Source: Streptomyces sp. HPF1205
GTDB taxonomy: Bacteria > Actinomycetota > Actinomycetes > Streptomycetales > Streptomycetaceae
DNA: 64,000 nucleotides
Direction of reading: 5' to 3'
NCBI RefSeq assembly: GCF_020400825.1
Contig: NZ_JAINVH010000001.1
Coordinates: 124,001 to 188,000, forward strand
In this document: positions 15,967 to 24,767 of the stretch, piece by piece
Position numbering within the stretch: the stretch's first letter is position 1
Layout of the letters: each line of letters opens with the position of its first letter
The notes under the pieces: model-generated
What the model saw: only the letters and a program-made list of their open reading frames with translations
What the model was told of the DNA's origin: nothing
The model's database searches: none
Program-made: the position numbers and the translations under genes

Positions 15967-17742
15967 TCACGCCAGCAGGCGTGAGATCGCGTCCGCGCCC
16001 ACCGGGCGGGACCAGTGCCAGCCCTGACCGGTGTCGCACCCGATCCGGCGCAGCCGCTCGGCCTGCTCCGCGCTCTCCACGCACTCCGCGGTCACCGTCA
16101 GGCCCAGCCGGTGGGCGAGCTGGACCAGCGCCTCGACGATCGTCTCGTCGGCGGGATTGGGATGCTCGGCCGAGCGGAAGCCCTGGACGAAGGAGCCGTC
16201 CAGCTTCAGCGCCGACACCGGCAGCCGGCTCATGTACGCGAGGTTGGAGTAGCCGGTGCCGAAGTCGTCGATGGCGATCCGCACCCCCATCTCGTGCAGG
16301 GCGTGCAGCGCCTGCAGCGGGCGGCCCGCCGAGCCCATCAGGGCCGACTCGGTGAGTTCGAGCTGCAGCAGACGCGGCGGCAGGCCCGTCTCGGCGAGGA
16401 TCGCGGCCACGTCGGCCACCAGGTCGGAGTCCCACACCTGGCGCACTGCCACGTTGACGCTGACCACCAGGGCCGTGCCGGGGTGCGCCCGCTGCCAGGC
16501 ACGGGCCTGACGGCACGATTCGGCGAGCACCCAGCGGCCGAGCTGGACGATGGAGCCGTCCTCCTCGGCCAGCCCGATGAAACGTCCCGGCGGGAGCCGG
16601 CCGAAGTGCGGGTGCTCCCAGCGGACCAGGGCCTCCACCCCGCGCAGCTCGCCGGTGTCGAGGGCGACCAGCGGCTGGTAGTCCAGCACGAACTCGCCGC
16701 GCTCGATCGCCTGGCGGAGGGTGCGGGACAGCGCCTGACGGGTCATCCGGTGCTCGTTGCGCTCGGGGTCGAACAGCGTCCAGCGGGCCTTCCCGTCGGC
16801 CTTGGCCCAGTACAACGTGGTGTCGGCGGCCTGCATCAGCCCGGTCGGCGAGGTGCCGGCCGCCTCGCGCTCGACCACCCCGATGCTGGCGGAGACCGCG
16901 AGCCGGTGCCCGGCCACGTCGAACGGCTGCTGGAACGCCGTCAGCACGGACTCGGCGAGCGCGGTGGCCTGCCCGGTGCCCGTCGACTCGCGCAGCAGCA
17001 GGGCGTACTCGTCGCCGCCGAGCCGGGCGACCAGGTGCCCGCCGGGTTGCGCGCAGGCCAGCAGCCGGCCGGCCACGGCGGCCAGCAGCGCGTCCCCGAT
17101 CCGGTGGCCGAGGGTGTCGTTGACCGCCTTGAAGCCGTCCAGGTCCAGGTAGCACAGGCCGACCCGCCCGCTGCCGGCTCCGGCGCCCGCGGCGGCCTCG
17201 CAGGCGGCGGCCAGCCGCTCGAAGAACAGCGCCCGGTTGGGCAGCCGGGTGACCGGGTCGTGCATCGCCAAGTGCCGCAGCTGCTCGCGCAGCGCGTCGC
17301 GTTCGCCGACGTCCTCGACGGTGAGCAGCAGCGGGCGGGCGCCGCCGGTACGGGACAAGGTGAGCTCGGCGCGCAGGCTGCTGCCGTCCGGCCGGGTCAG
17401 CAGCCGGGTGCAGCGCAGCCGGTCCCGCTTCCCGGCCGCCACCTCGCGGAAGACGGCGCGGGCGTGCGGGTCGCCGGTCAGCCCGAGCAGGGTGTCGGCG
17501 TCGAGCGAGCTCATCCGTTCGGGTGAAGTCCCGAGCAGGGTGCCCAGCGCCCCGTTCCCCGCCAGCACCACGCCGTCCGGGGCGATCAGGGCCATGGCGG
17601 AGCGCGCGACGGCGAAGGCCGCCCGGTAGTCCCGCAGCTCAGCCTCGCGATCGCGTGACCGCGGGGCACTGCTATGACTCTGCGTGACGACGTGTGCCGT
17701 GCTGCCGGGTTCGACGCCGGGGCCGCCCGAGGGTCCGCCCAT
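15967..17742 (-). CDS. PAS-GGDEF-EAL cyclic-di-GMP enzyme
   Basis: A 591-aa protein. A PAS-like sensor (about residues 30-150, YRAAFAVARSAMALIAPDGVVLAGN) is followed by GGDEF (about 165-320) with HDPVTRLPNRALFFERL and the active-site motif LGGDEY. EAL (about 335-585) has VEALVRWEHP, NVAVRQ, LELTESALM and AIDDFGTGYSNLAYM. Both catalytic motifs look intact, so it could make and degrade c-di-GMP. In Streptomyces, c-di-GMP controls development through BldD. I chose the ATG at 17742 because AGGGAG precedes it; the next upstream ATG (17781) has no ribosome site. No membrane segment is seen, so it is cytoplasmic. Confidence 0.88.
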   Translation of the reverse strand: MGGPSGGPGVEPGSTAHVVTQSHSSAPRSRDREAELRDYRAAFAVARSAMALIAPDGVVLAGNGALGTLLGTSPERMSSLDADTLLGLTGDPHARAVFREVAAGKRDRLRCTRLLTRPDGSSLRAELTLSRTGGARPLLLTVEDVGERDALREQLRHLAMHDPVTRLPNRALFFERLAAACEAAAGAGAGSGRVGLCYLDLDGFKAVNDTLGHRIGDALLAAVAGRLLACAQPGGHLVARLGGDEYALLLRESTGTGQATALAESVLTAFQQPFDVAGHRLAVSASIGVVEREAAGTSPTGLMQAADTTLYWAKADGKARWTLFDPERNEHRMTRQALSRTLRQAIERGEFVLDYQPLVALDTGELRGVEALVRWEHPHFGRLPPGRFIGLAEEDGSIVQLGRWVLAESCRQARAWQRAHPGTALVVSVNVAVRQVWDSDLVADVAAILAETGLPPRLLQLELTESALMGSAGRPLQALHALHEMGVRIAIDDFGTGYSNLAYMSRLPVSALKLDGSFVQGFRSAEHPNPADETIVEALVQLAHRLGLTVTAECVESAEQAERLRRIGCDTGQGWHWSRPVGADAISRLLA

Positions 17743-18045
17743 TGCCCGCTCCCTGTTCGCGCTCGTCTCACTCGCGATCATATGGGCTGGCGGAGTTGGG
17801 GATCCAGCGTCGCCGAGGTGATTCGCGGCATGAATGACCGGCGGTGGCCGAATCCGCCGTCCGGGTTCGAGCACCTGCTCGCCGGCCGTACATCGTTACG
17901 TACGGTAGTCGGACATGGCCGGTTCCCCCCGTTGCCGCGGGAGACCCCCGCATGGCGCACGCGAACACCGCATCAGGCAGTAAGTCATAGCAATGTAGGG
18001 GAAGTGTTGCGAAAGGGTCATTCCGAACCCTCCCCGGAGGTCCAG
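17743..18045. other. Divergent intergenic region, no gene seen
   Basis: It holds the promoters of the GGDEF-EAL gene and of the metalloprotease pair. The only notable string is TGTTGCGAAAG at 18005-18015, which equals one arm of the ROK operator at 1427-1453. No convincing ORF or palindrome was found. Confidence 0.5.
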
Positions 18046-19326
18046 GTGCGGAGGTCAGGCAACCCGAGCGGCGTCCCGTCGGGTGCGGCGGACTCGATAC
18101 GCGGCAGGCGCCGGACACTGCGGTCCGCCGCGGCGGCGGTGGCCGGGTTCGCCGGTCTGGTGGCCTGGACGCTGATGACCGGGCCCGCCGCGCACGCCTC
18201 GGCCGTCGGCGCCTGCCTGCTGCCGCGCACGTCCGTGCACCACTCGGAGGGCGTGGACGGCTGGGAGAGCGGATACGCCAGGCCGCTGGGCGACGTGAAC
18301 GCCCTGATGGTCTTCCTGTCCTTCCCCGACGCCCGGCCCGAGCTGACCCCGCAGGAGGTGCTGGCCGATCACTTCCCGGCGACCACCCGGTTCTTCGACC
18401 GGGCGTCGTACGGGAGGTTCCGGCTGCACGTCCACGCCGTACAGCGCTGGCTGCGGATGCCCCGCCCGTCCACCGAGTACGTCATCAACCGCGACTGGGA
18501 CGCCACCGACCGCACCGACTACCTGCGCGACGCGCTGCGCGTGGCCGACCCCGCGGTGGACTTCCGCGGCTACGACGTGGTCTACCTGGTCGCCGACCCC
18601 GACGCGCCCGGCGTGGACTCCGACGCCACCAAGGTCGTCAACCTCGCCACGCCGCTGACCGTGGACGGCAACCCGCTGCACCGCCTGGTGACCGTCTTCG
18701 AGCGGCACCCGCCCGACCGCAACGTCCTCGCCCACGAGACCGGCCACGTCTTCGACCTGCCCGACCTGTACTACCGCCCGCCGGCCGGCAGCAACGCCGA
18801 CTGGGACACCCACGTCGGCGACTGGGACCTCATGGGCAGCCAGTTCGGGCTGGCCCCCGAACCGTTCGCCTGGCACAAGTGGAAGCTCGGCTGGATCGGC
18901 GCGGACCAGGTCGGCTGCGTCTCGCGCACCGGCGTCACGTACCACGACCTGAGCCCCGACGAGACGCCCGGCGGCACCAAGCTGCTGGTGCTGCGCACCG
19001 GCGCCGACGAGGTGCTCGCCGTCGAGGCCCGCACCGCCACCGGCAACGACGCCGCCGCCTGCACCCAGGGCGTGCTCGTCTACCGGGTGCGGTCCGACCG
19101 CGAGTCAGGCGACGGCCCGATCGACGTCGTCGACGGCCACCCCGGCACGTCCGCCTGCCCCGCGACCTCCGTCTACCCGCCGCTCGCCGACGCCCCGCTC
19201 GGCGTCGGCGACTCCTACGCCCTCCCCGACGGCTCCGCCCAGATCACCGTCACCGGCCGCGCCTCGGACGGCACCTGGACGGTCCGCGTCACCGAACGCG
19301 GCCCGGACGCGGCCCGCCGGAGCTGA
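18046..19326 (+). CDS. Secreted M6-type metalloprotease, copy 1
   Basis: A 426-aa protein with a signal peptide after a twin-arginine-like RGRRRTLRSAAAAVAGFAG start. The zinc site is HETGHVFDLPDLY near residue 230 (HExxHxxxxPD). Upstream are LMVFLSFPDARPE and FFDRASYGRFRL, typical of the M6 (immune-inhibitor-A-like) domain. The C-terminus has LVYRVRSDRESGDG and a final beta-rich region. It is probably an extracellular protease. The start is the GTG at 18046 with GGAGG five bases upstream. A paralogue follows after 3 nt, so the two are co-transcribed and arose by duplication. Confidence 0.8.
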   Translation: MRRSGNPSGVPSGAADSIRGRRRTLRSAAAAVAGFAGLVAWTLMTGPAAHASAVGACLLPRTSVHHSEGVDGWESGYARPLGDVNALMVFLSFPDARPELTPQEVLADHFPATTRFFDRASYGRFRLHVHAVQRWLRMPRPSTEYVINRDWDATDRTDYLRDALRVADPAVDFRGYDVVYLVADPDAPGVDSDATKVVNLATPLTVDGNPLHRLVTVFERHPPDRNVLAHETGHVFDLPDLYYRPPAGSNADWDTHVGDWDLMGSQFGLAPEPFAWHKWKLGWIGADQVGCVSRTGVTYHDLSPDETPGGTKLLVLRTGADEVLAVEARTATGNDAAACTQGVLVYRVRSDRESGDGPIDVVDGHPGTSACPATSVYPPLADAPLGVGDSYALPDGSAQITVTGRASDGTWTVRVTERGPDAARRS

Positions 19327-19329
19327 CCG

Positions 19330-20583
19330 GTGACCGCCCGCGCGGGGCTGCCGCGCTCGCTCCTGCGGGTGGCCGCGGCCGGGACCCTCGGGCTGCTCGC
19401 CGTCGGCTCGACCGTGTCGACCGGGCCGCGCGCCGCCTCGCCCAGCGCCTCCCCGCCGCCCGCCGGGCGGCCCTGCGCGCTGCGGGCCGTACCGGGCGTC
19501 GCGATGTCCGAGGGCTTCCCCGACCACACGCTCAACGGCCACGGCGACGAGTTCGCCCCCTCCACCGGCCAGGTGCGCGCCCTCACCCTGCTCATCGACT
19601 TCCCCGACGCCAAGGCCCCCTACAGCGCCCGCGAGCGCTACGGCGAGTTCTTCCCCGCGGTCCGCCAGTGGTACGCCCGCGCCTCCTACGGCAGGCTCGA
19701 CTACCGCTCCACGCCGGTCCTGCGCTGGATACGCATGCCGCGGCCCTTCTCCGCCTACGGGATAGGCCGCGGCTACGGATGGGACGCGCACACCGCGATG
19801 ATGCGCGACCTGCTGGGCGTCGCCGACGCCGGCATCGACTTCCGGGGCTACGACCTGGTCAACATCCTCGTCACCCCCAACGCAGGACCACCCGCCGAGG
19901 AGTCCGTGCTGTCGGTCACCTGGACCGGCGCCTCGGCCGCGACCACCGACGAAGGCGCCCGCCTGGACAAGGTCTCCCTGATCTACGGCCACGACCAGTC
20001 CGGATTCCGGGTGCTCACCCACGAGAACGGCCACGCCTTCGGCCTGCCCGACCTCTACGCCGCCGACGACTTCCCGCGCACCGACGCGCTGGCCGGGCAG
20101 TGGGACAGCATGTCCCTGGACTGGGGCATGCAGGGCGACCTGCTGGCCTGGCACAAGTGGCGGCTCGGCTGGCTCACCGACCGCCAGATCGCCTGCGACA
20201 CCGGCCGCGGCGGCCGTACGTACACCCTGCGCCCGCTGGAGACACCCGGCGGCCGCAAGGCGGTGGTCGTCCCGTACGACGCCACGCGCGCCTACGTGCT
20301 GGAGGCGCGCGAGGCGCTCGGCGACGACCGCGACGCCTGCCGTACGGGGGTGCTGGCCTACCGGGTGCGCACCGACGTCGACTCGGGGCAGGGCCCGGTG
20401 ACGGTGCTGGACGCCCATCCGCGCACCAGCGCCTGCGACTTCAGCAGCGGCGCCTTCAACTCCCTCAACGACGCGCCCTTCGGCGTCGGCGAGAGCGGCG
20501 CGGACCGCGCCGCCGGGCTGTCCTTCACGGTGCTGGGACGCACAGCGGCGGGTGACTGGAGGATCCACGTCACCCGCCGCTGA
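19330..20583 (+). CDS. Secreted M6-type metalloprotease, copy 2
   Basis: A 417-aa paralogue of the preceding gene. It has a hydrophobic N-terminal signal (LLRVAAAGTLGLLAVGST) and the zinc motif HENGHAFGLPDLY near residue 232. LTLLIDFPDAKAP, WYARASYGRLDY, GDLLAWHKWRLGWLTDRQ, LAYRVRTDVDSGQG and SFTVLGRTAAGDW can all be matched to copy 1. The zinc ligands, catalytic glutamate and downstream Asp are kept, so it should be active. It starts with GTG 3 nt after the previous stop. The divergence between the two copies is large, so the duplication is old. Confidence 0.8.
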   Translation: MTARAGLPRSLLRVAAAGTLGLLAVGSTVSTGPRAASPSASPPPAGRPCALRAVPGVAMSEGFPDHTLNGHGDEFAPSTGQVRALTLLIDFPDAKAPYSARERYGEFFPAVRQWYARASYGRLDYRSTPVLRWIRMPRPFSAYGIGRGYGWDAHTAMMRDLLGVADAGIDFRGYDLVNILVTPNAGPPAEESVLSVTWTGASAATTDEGARLDKVSLIYGHDQSGFRVLTHENGHAFGLPDLYAADDFPRTDALAGQWDSMSLDWGMQGDLLAWHKWRLGWLTDRQIACDTGRGGRTYTLRPLETPGGRKAVVVPYDATRAYVLEAREALGDDRDACRTGVLAYRVRTDVDSGQGPVTVLDAHPRTSACDFSSGAFNSLNDAPFGVGESGADRAAGLSFTVLGRTAAGDWRIHVTRR

Positions 20584-20631
20584 CGGCGCGTGAACGCGCC
20601 TGAAGGCGTCCGCGCGCCCGGGGTACCGGCG

Positions 20632-21060
20632 TCAGTCGAGCAGTTCGGCCTCAAGGGTGATGGTGGTGCCGGTGAGCGCCTTGCTGACCGGGCAGTTGGC
20701 CTTGGCGTCCTGCGCCGCGGCCTCGAACGCCTCGGCGGTGATACCCGGCACGCGCGCCTTGACCGACAGCACGATGCCGGTGATGCCCTCACCCGGCTGG
20801 AACGTGACGTTCGCCTTCGTCTCCAGCGACTCCGGCGGGGTACCCGCGCCGGCCAGGCCGTGCGAGAGCGCCATCGAGTAGCAGGAGGAGTGGGCCGCGG
20901 CGATCAGCTCCTCGGGGCTGGTCTTGCCGTTCGCGGCCTCGGCCCGCGACGGCCAGGACACCTCGTAGGTGCCGACGCCCGAGGTGTCCAGCGAAACGGT
21001 ACCGGCGCCGCCGATCAGCGGGCCCTTCCACTGGGTCGTCGCGGTGCGGGTCGTTGCCAT
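20632..21060 (-). CDS. OsmC/Ohr family peroxidase
   Basis: A 142-aa protein of usual length for OsmC. The two catalytic cysteines are present, Cys60 in AAAHSSCYSMALSH and Cys123 in KANCPVSKAL, along with the conserved TSPEELIAAAHSS and FQPGEGITGI segments. OsmC-type enzymes reduce organic hydroperoxides with thiols in the cytoplasm and are often induced by osmotic or oxidative stress. The start is the ATG at 21060 with GGAGG ten bases upstream; upstream codons in the frame are not conserved. The gene is divergent from a secreted hydrolase across 188 nt in which I see no clear operator. Confidence 0.93.
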   Translation of the reverse strand: MATTRTATTQWKGPLIGGAGTVSLDTSGVGTYEVSWPSRAEAANGKTSPEELIAAAHSSCYSMALSHGLAGAGTPPESLETKANVTFQPGEGITGIVLSVKARVPGITAEAFEAAAQDAKANCPVSKALTGTTITLEAELLD

Positions 21061-21248
21061 GATGAAATCCTCCATCTGTTCGTCAAGCAAGGCCGCGGGT
21101 GTGGGCCCGCCGCTCCCGTGAACGCTACCTCGCCCGGGTGGCCGCCGCGCGGACACGGGGGCGGTGTGAAAAACACCGCGCCCGGGGTTTGGACGCAGGT
21201 CGCGGCCTTGCGGGTGCGGGGCGGTTGCGGCCGTGCTTCCTTGGATGA

Positions 21249-22760
21249 ATGACCGCTGTGCGTCTGGCGCTCGCAGGAGGGCTCGCCGCGGGACTGCTGG
21301 CCGCGGGAGCGCAGGCCGTAAGCCCCGTGGCGCACGCCCGGCCCGCGCAGGTCCCCCGGGGACCGGCCGCGGCCCCCGGCGCGCGGGCGGCGCGCGGGCA
21401 CCAGCCGGACCTGCGCCCGTACTACCGGCAGACCGTCGAATGGGGCGGCTGCCCCGGCCTCCAGCCGCCGACCGCCCGCTGCGGGACGGTGACCGTACCG
21501 GTGGACTACGCCGACCCCGACGGGCGGACCGTGCAGCTGGCTGTCAGCCGCATACCCGCCACCGGGCCCGGCCGCCGGCTCGGCTCGCTGCTGGTCAACT
21601 TCGGCGGCCCCGGCCTGCCCGGCATCGCCGGACTCGGCCTGCGCGCGGGCGACATGGCCCGGCTCGGCCGCCGCTACGACCTGATCGGCTTCGATCCCCG
21701 GGGCACCGGCGCCAGCGCCCCCGTCGACTGCGGCGACCTGTCCCGCGTCACCGGACCCGCCCAACTGGCCCGCGCCTGCGCGGCGGTGTCCGGCTGGCTG
21801 CTTCCGTACCTGAGCACCGCCAACACCGCCCGCGACCTCGACGTCGTCCGCGCCGTCCTCGGCGACAGCCGGCTGACCTACCTCGGCTTCAGCTACGGCA
21901 GCTCGCTGGGCGCCGTCTACGCGCACGAGTTCCCCAGCCGGGTGGGCCGGATGGTGCTCGACGGGGTGCCCGACCCGACGCTCGACGATGTCGGCACGGC
22001 GCTCGCGCAGGCCCGCGCGTTCCAGACCGCGCTGCTGCACTTCGCCGCCGACTGCGCCCGGCGCGGCTGCCCGGTCCCCGGACGCACCGGCGCCCAGGTG
22101 GTCGCCGCCATGAACGCCGCCGGGCAGCGCTACGCCCGCCACCCCCTGACCACCGGCCAGGGCGAACTCGACCGGACCGGCTACCTGCAGGGCGTGCGCA
22201 ACGCCCTGTACTCCCAGGACGACTGGCCCTTCCTGCGCACCGCACTGGCCCGTCTGCGGCACGGCGACGGCGAACTGATGATGCAGATCGCCTGGCCCGG
22301 CGGGCCCGGCCAGGCCGTCGGGGACTTCGGCGCCCACCCGCAGGCAGCCGTCCAGACCGCCCGGGTCGCCATCGACTGCCGCGACACCCCCGAGCGCCGC
22401 ACACCCGCCGGACTGCGCCCGCTGGACGGCCGCTTCGCCGCCGCCTCCCCCGTCTTCGGCCGCGAGATCGAGCAGTCGCTGCTCGCCTGTACGGGATGGC
22501 CGCGGGGTACCCCCGACACCCGCGACGTGACCGCCCGCACCGCCCCCCAGGCCCTGCTGGTGAGCACCACGGGCGACCCGGCCACCCCTTACCGGGGAGC
22601 GTTCGACATGGCCCGCGCCCTGGGCGACGACAGCCGCGTGCTGACCCGCCGCGGCGAAGGCCACGGCGCCTACTTCGCGCACAGCCCCTGCGTACAGCGC
22701 GCCGTCGACGCCTTCTTCCTCGACGGCGCCCTGCCGCCCGCCGGGGCCGCCTGCGACTGA
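21249..22760 (+). CDS. Secreted tripeptidyl-aminopeptidase-type alpha/beta hydrolase
   Basis: A 503-aa protein. The signal peptide spans residues 1-30 (LALAGGLAAGLLAAG). The alpha/beta hydrolase core has GSLLVNFGGPG (oxyanion region) and the nucleophile elbow GFSYGSSLG with Ser215. The C-terminal TAP-like region has LLVSTTGDPATPY (acid residue) and GEGHGAYF (histidine). This is the S33 family of Streptomyces tripeptidyl aminopeptidases and related exported proteases. The ATG at 21249 has no strong ribosome site, so a slightly different start is possible. Four 14-nt tandem repeats begin at its stop codon. Confidence 0.88.
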   Translation: MTAVRLALAGGLAAGLLAAGAQAVSPVAHARPAQVPRGPAAAPGARAARGHQPDLRPYYRQTVEWGGCPGLQPPTARCGTVTVPVDYADPDGRTVQLAVSRIPATGPGRRLGSLLVNFGGPGLPGIAGLGLRAGDMARLGRRYDLIGFDPRGTGASAPVDCGDLSRVTGPAQLARACAAVSGWLLPYLSTANTARDLDVVRAVLGDSRLTYLGFSYGSSLGAVYAHEFPSRVGRMVLDGVPDPTLDDVGTALAQARAFQTALLHFAADCARRGCPVPGRTGAQVVAAMNAAGQRYARHPLTTGQGELDRTGYLQGVRNALYSQDDWPFLRTALARLRHGDGELMMQIAWPGGPGQAVGDFGAHPQAAVQTARVAIDCRDTPERRTPAGLRPLDGRFAAASPVFGREIEQSLLACTGWPRGTPDTRDVTARTAPQALLVSTTGDPATPYRGAFDMARALGDDSRVLTRRGEGHGAYFAHSPCVQRAVDAFFLDGALPPAGAACD

Positions 22761-22812
22761 ACGGTTCCCGCTGAGCGGATCCTGCTGAGCCGATCCTGCT
22801 GAACGGCTCGCC
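22757..22812. repeat. Four tandem 14-nt units
   Basis: The units CTGAACGGTTCCCG, CTGAGCGGATCCTG, CTGAGCCGATCCTG and CTGAACGGCTCGCC follow each other without gaps, the first overlapping the TGA stop of the hydrolase gene. They lie between it and the AraC-type regulator; their function is unknown. Confidence 0.65.
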
Positions 22813-22835
22813 CTCGAAGCCGTGCCCGTTCGGGC

Positions 22836-22865
22836 GGAATCGGCGTCAACACGCCATCCGATTCC
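22836..22865. promoter_or_regulatory. Inverted repeat upstream of the AraC regulator
   Basis: GGAATCGG (22836-22843) and CCGATTCC (22858-22865) are perfect inverted arms with a further GGCGT/ACGCC pair inside. The site ends 80 nt before the regulator's start. It could be an operator or a leader hairpin. Confidence 0.4.
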
Positions 22866-22945
22866 CGGTGGAGCGGTCATCATGGAACCTCCCGGAACAT
22901 GGGAGAAGCGGGGCGCGCGGGGCACGGCATCCGGAGGTGACGTAC

Positions 22946-23971
22946 GTGATCCAGACGGTCTACCGGAGTGAGGACCACCCCTTATCCGAGCGGTTCGACG
23001 CATGGCAGAGCATCACCCATCTCCACCTGCCGATGCTTCTCCACCCCGACGACCCACGGAACTTCACCGCGACCATCAGGCGGGCCGCCGTGGGCGCGGT
23101 CAACCTGACCCAGCTCCAGTTCACCCCGCACCGCGCGGTCCGCGACGCGACGATGGTCCGCCGCTCCGACCCCGAGGTCTACGTCCTGGCGCTGTGCGTA
23201 CGCGGCGGGCTGGTCATGAACCAGCGCCGCACCGACCTCCACCTGAGACCCGGCGACCTGACGCTGTACGACACCTCGCGCCCGTTCAGCTCCGAGGCGG
23301 GAGCGATCACGGGCGGCATGACCGAGGCGCTCAACCTCAATATCCCCAAGCAGTTGCTGCCGCTGCCCGCCGACAAGGTCGACTCGCTGCTGGCCACCCG
23401 CCTGCCCTCGGACCAGGGCCTGGGCGCGGTGGTGGCCGACACGCTGCGGTCCATCCGCACCCAGGCGCCGTACTGCACCCCCGCCGACGCGGCCCGGCTG
23501 GGCACGGTGGCACTCGACCTGGTCACCGCCCTGCTGTCCCGGCACTTCGACGAGGACCAGCCCATCGCGCCGGAGTCACGGCAGGTCGCGCTGCTGACCG
23601 CCATCGAGGACTTCATCCAGCGCAACCTCGGCGACCCCGCGCTCACGCCGGCCGCCGTCGCCGACGCCCACCACATCTCCACCCGCTACCTCCACCGGAT
23701 CTTCGAGCAGCGCGACATCACCGTCGCCGCCCTCATCCGCGCCCGCCGCCTGGACCGCTGCCGGCGTGACCTCGGCGACCCGGGCCTGGCCCACGTACCG
23801 ATCCGGGCCATCGCGGCCCGCTGGGGCTTCCCGCAGCCGGGTGAGTTCAGCCGCGCGTTCACCAAGGCCTACGGGACACCGCCGAGCGCCTTCCGGCGGG
23901 CGGCGTTCGGGCCCCTGTCCGGCGGTGAACGGCCCGCGGTTGTGCGCGCAGTGCCAAGTGCTGTGCGCTGA
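22946..23971 (+). CDS. AraC family regulator with an early TTA codon
   Basis: A 341-aa protein. The N-terminal AraC-binding-like cupin region (about residues 20-180) contains LALCVRGGLVMNQR and HLRPGDLTLYDTSRPF. The C-terminal AraC helix-turn-helix pair (about 225-325) contains ADAHHISTRYLHRIFEQ and RWGFPQPGEFSRAFTKAYG. The regulator type is that of TxtR/YesN-like Streptomyces proteins with unknown ligands. The start is the GTG at 22946 with GGAGG eight bases upstream. Codon 13 (22982-22984) is TTA, the rare leucine codon read by the bldA tRNA, so translation is probably tied to development. Confidence 0.85.
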   Translation: MIQTVYRSEDHPLSERFDAWQSITHLHLPMLLHPDDPRNFTATIRRAAVGAVNLTQLQFTPHRAVRDATMVRRSDPEVYVLALCVRGGLVMNQRRTDLHLRPGDLTLYDTSRPFSSEAGAITGGMTEALNLNIPKQLLPLPADKVDSLLATRLPSDQGLGAVVADTLRSIRTQAPYCTPADAARLGTVALDLVTALLSRHFDEDQPIAPESRQVALLTAIEDFIQRNLGDPALTPAAVADAHHISTRYLHRIFEQRDITVAALIRARRLDRCRRDLGDPGLAHVPIRAIAARWGFPQPGEFSRAFTKAYGTPPSAFRRAAFGPLSGGERPAVVRAVPSAVR

Positions 23972-24227
23972 CCGCCATGGAACGGGGCGCCGCCGGGGCC
24001 CACACTGAAAGGGCAAGGCAGGCGCGGTTCCCGGAAGCGTCGGCCCCGGCGGCTCAGCCGACGGGGGAGGGGCCGAATGCGACCGGGAACCGGCCGACCG
24101 TTTCACGCATACCCGGGGAGACCGGACCGGCTCGGGGTCGGGCCGGTCCCGTCGGGGTGTTTCCGGCGTCCTCTCGGGGAGGGGGCGCCTTTTCCGTTTG
24201 CCGGGCCCGGGCCGGGGTTCGGTGGGG
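23972..24227. other. Gene-free stretch before the right repeat
   Basis: About 256 nt of GC-rich sequence with no ORF that looks real, no tRNA and no strong hairpin. It leads directly into the right inverted repeat. Confidence 0.5.
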
Positions 24228-24244
24228 GGTGGGTCGGGTCCTCC

Positions 24245-24321
24245 GGGGTGGGGGTCTGAAATCGTCTATTTACGGGCCTGGCGGCCCACAAATACACATC
24301 AGCATTTCAGACCCCCACCCC
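24245..24321. repeat. 77-nt nested palindrome, right copy
   Basis: Identical (inverted) to 13553-13629: 18-bp perfect outer arms, and an inner GGGCC-TGGC-GGCCC hairpin with flanking TATTT/AAATA pairs. No gene ends close by here (the AraC gene ends at 23971), so it is unlikely to be just a terminator for a neighbour. Confidence 0.8.
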
Positions 24322-24643
24322 TGCGGCCCCTCCCGTGGCCCCGTCCGCTCCTGTGCTCCCTGCCGCTCCTGTGCTCCCGGCCCCTCCTGTGCTCCTGCGG
24401 TCAGCCGCCGGTCAGCCGGACGGTGCGCTGGGTGGGGTGACGGTGCGGTGGTCCGGGACGGTGCGGTGGTGCGGTGCGCCGGGTGGGGTGACGGTGCGGT
24501 GGTGCGCACGCCGGCGCGGTGACTGTGCGGGGGTGCGGTGCGCTGGGGGCGGTGGGCCGAACTGTGCGGGTGGCGGCGCGCCGGGGGGGGGTGCGGGTGG
24601 CGAAGCCCCCGCCGCGCGAGGCGAAGCCGAGCAGAAACGACGA

Positions 24644-24683
24644 GGGCGAAGTGGTTCGCGCTTTCCGCGAACACACTTCGCCC
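24644..24683 (-). terminator. Terminator hairpin of the second tRNA-Lys
   Basis: GGGCGAAGTG pairs fully with CACTTCGCCC outside a GTTCGCG/CGCGAAC stem, with one bulged base. Compared with the first copy, two base pairs differ and both remain paired. Confidence 0.75.
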
Positions 24684-24693
24684 ATCGCCCTCG

Positions 24694-24767
24694 TGCGCCG
24701 CCAGGGACTCGAACCCCGGACCCGCTGATTAAGAGTCAGCTGCTCTAACCAACTGAGCTAGCGGCGC
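24694..24767 (-). tRNA. tRNA-Lys (anticodon CTT), second copy
   Basis: The reverse complement is identical over all 74 nt to the tRNA at 13159-13232: acceptor GCGCCGC/GCGGCGC, anticodon loop CTCTTAA, no CCA. The sequence upstream of it differs from the first copy, so it has its own promoter (TAATGT or TACGAC could be the -10). Confidence 0.97.

Noticed and set aside
13159..24767. tRNA-Lys pair as the ends of an integrated mobile element
   Set aside because: Both tRNAs are complete and in inverted orientation, there is no integrase or phage gene inside, and the genes inside look like ordinary chromosomal genes.
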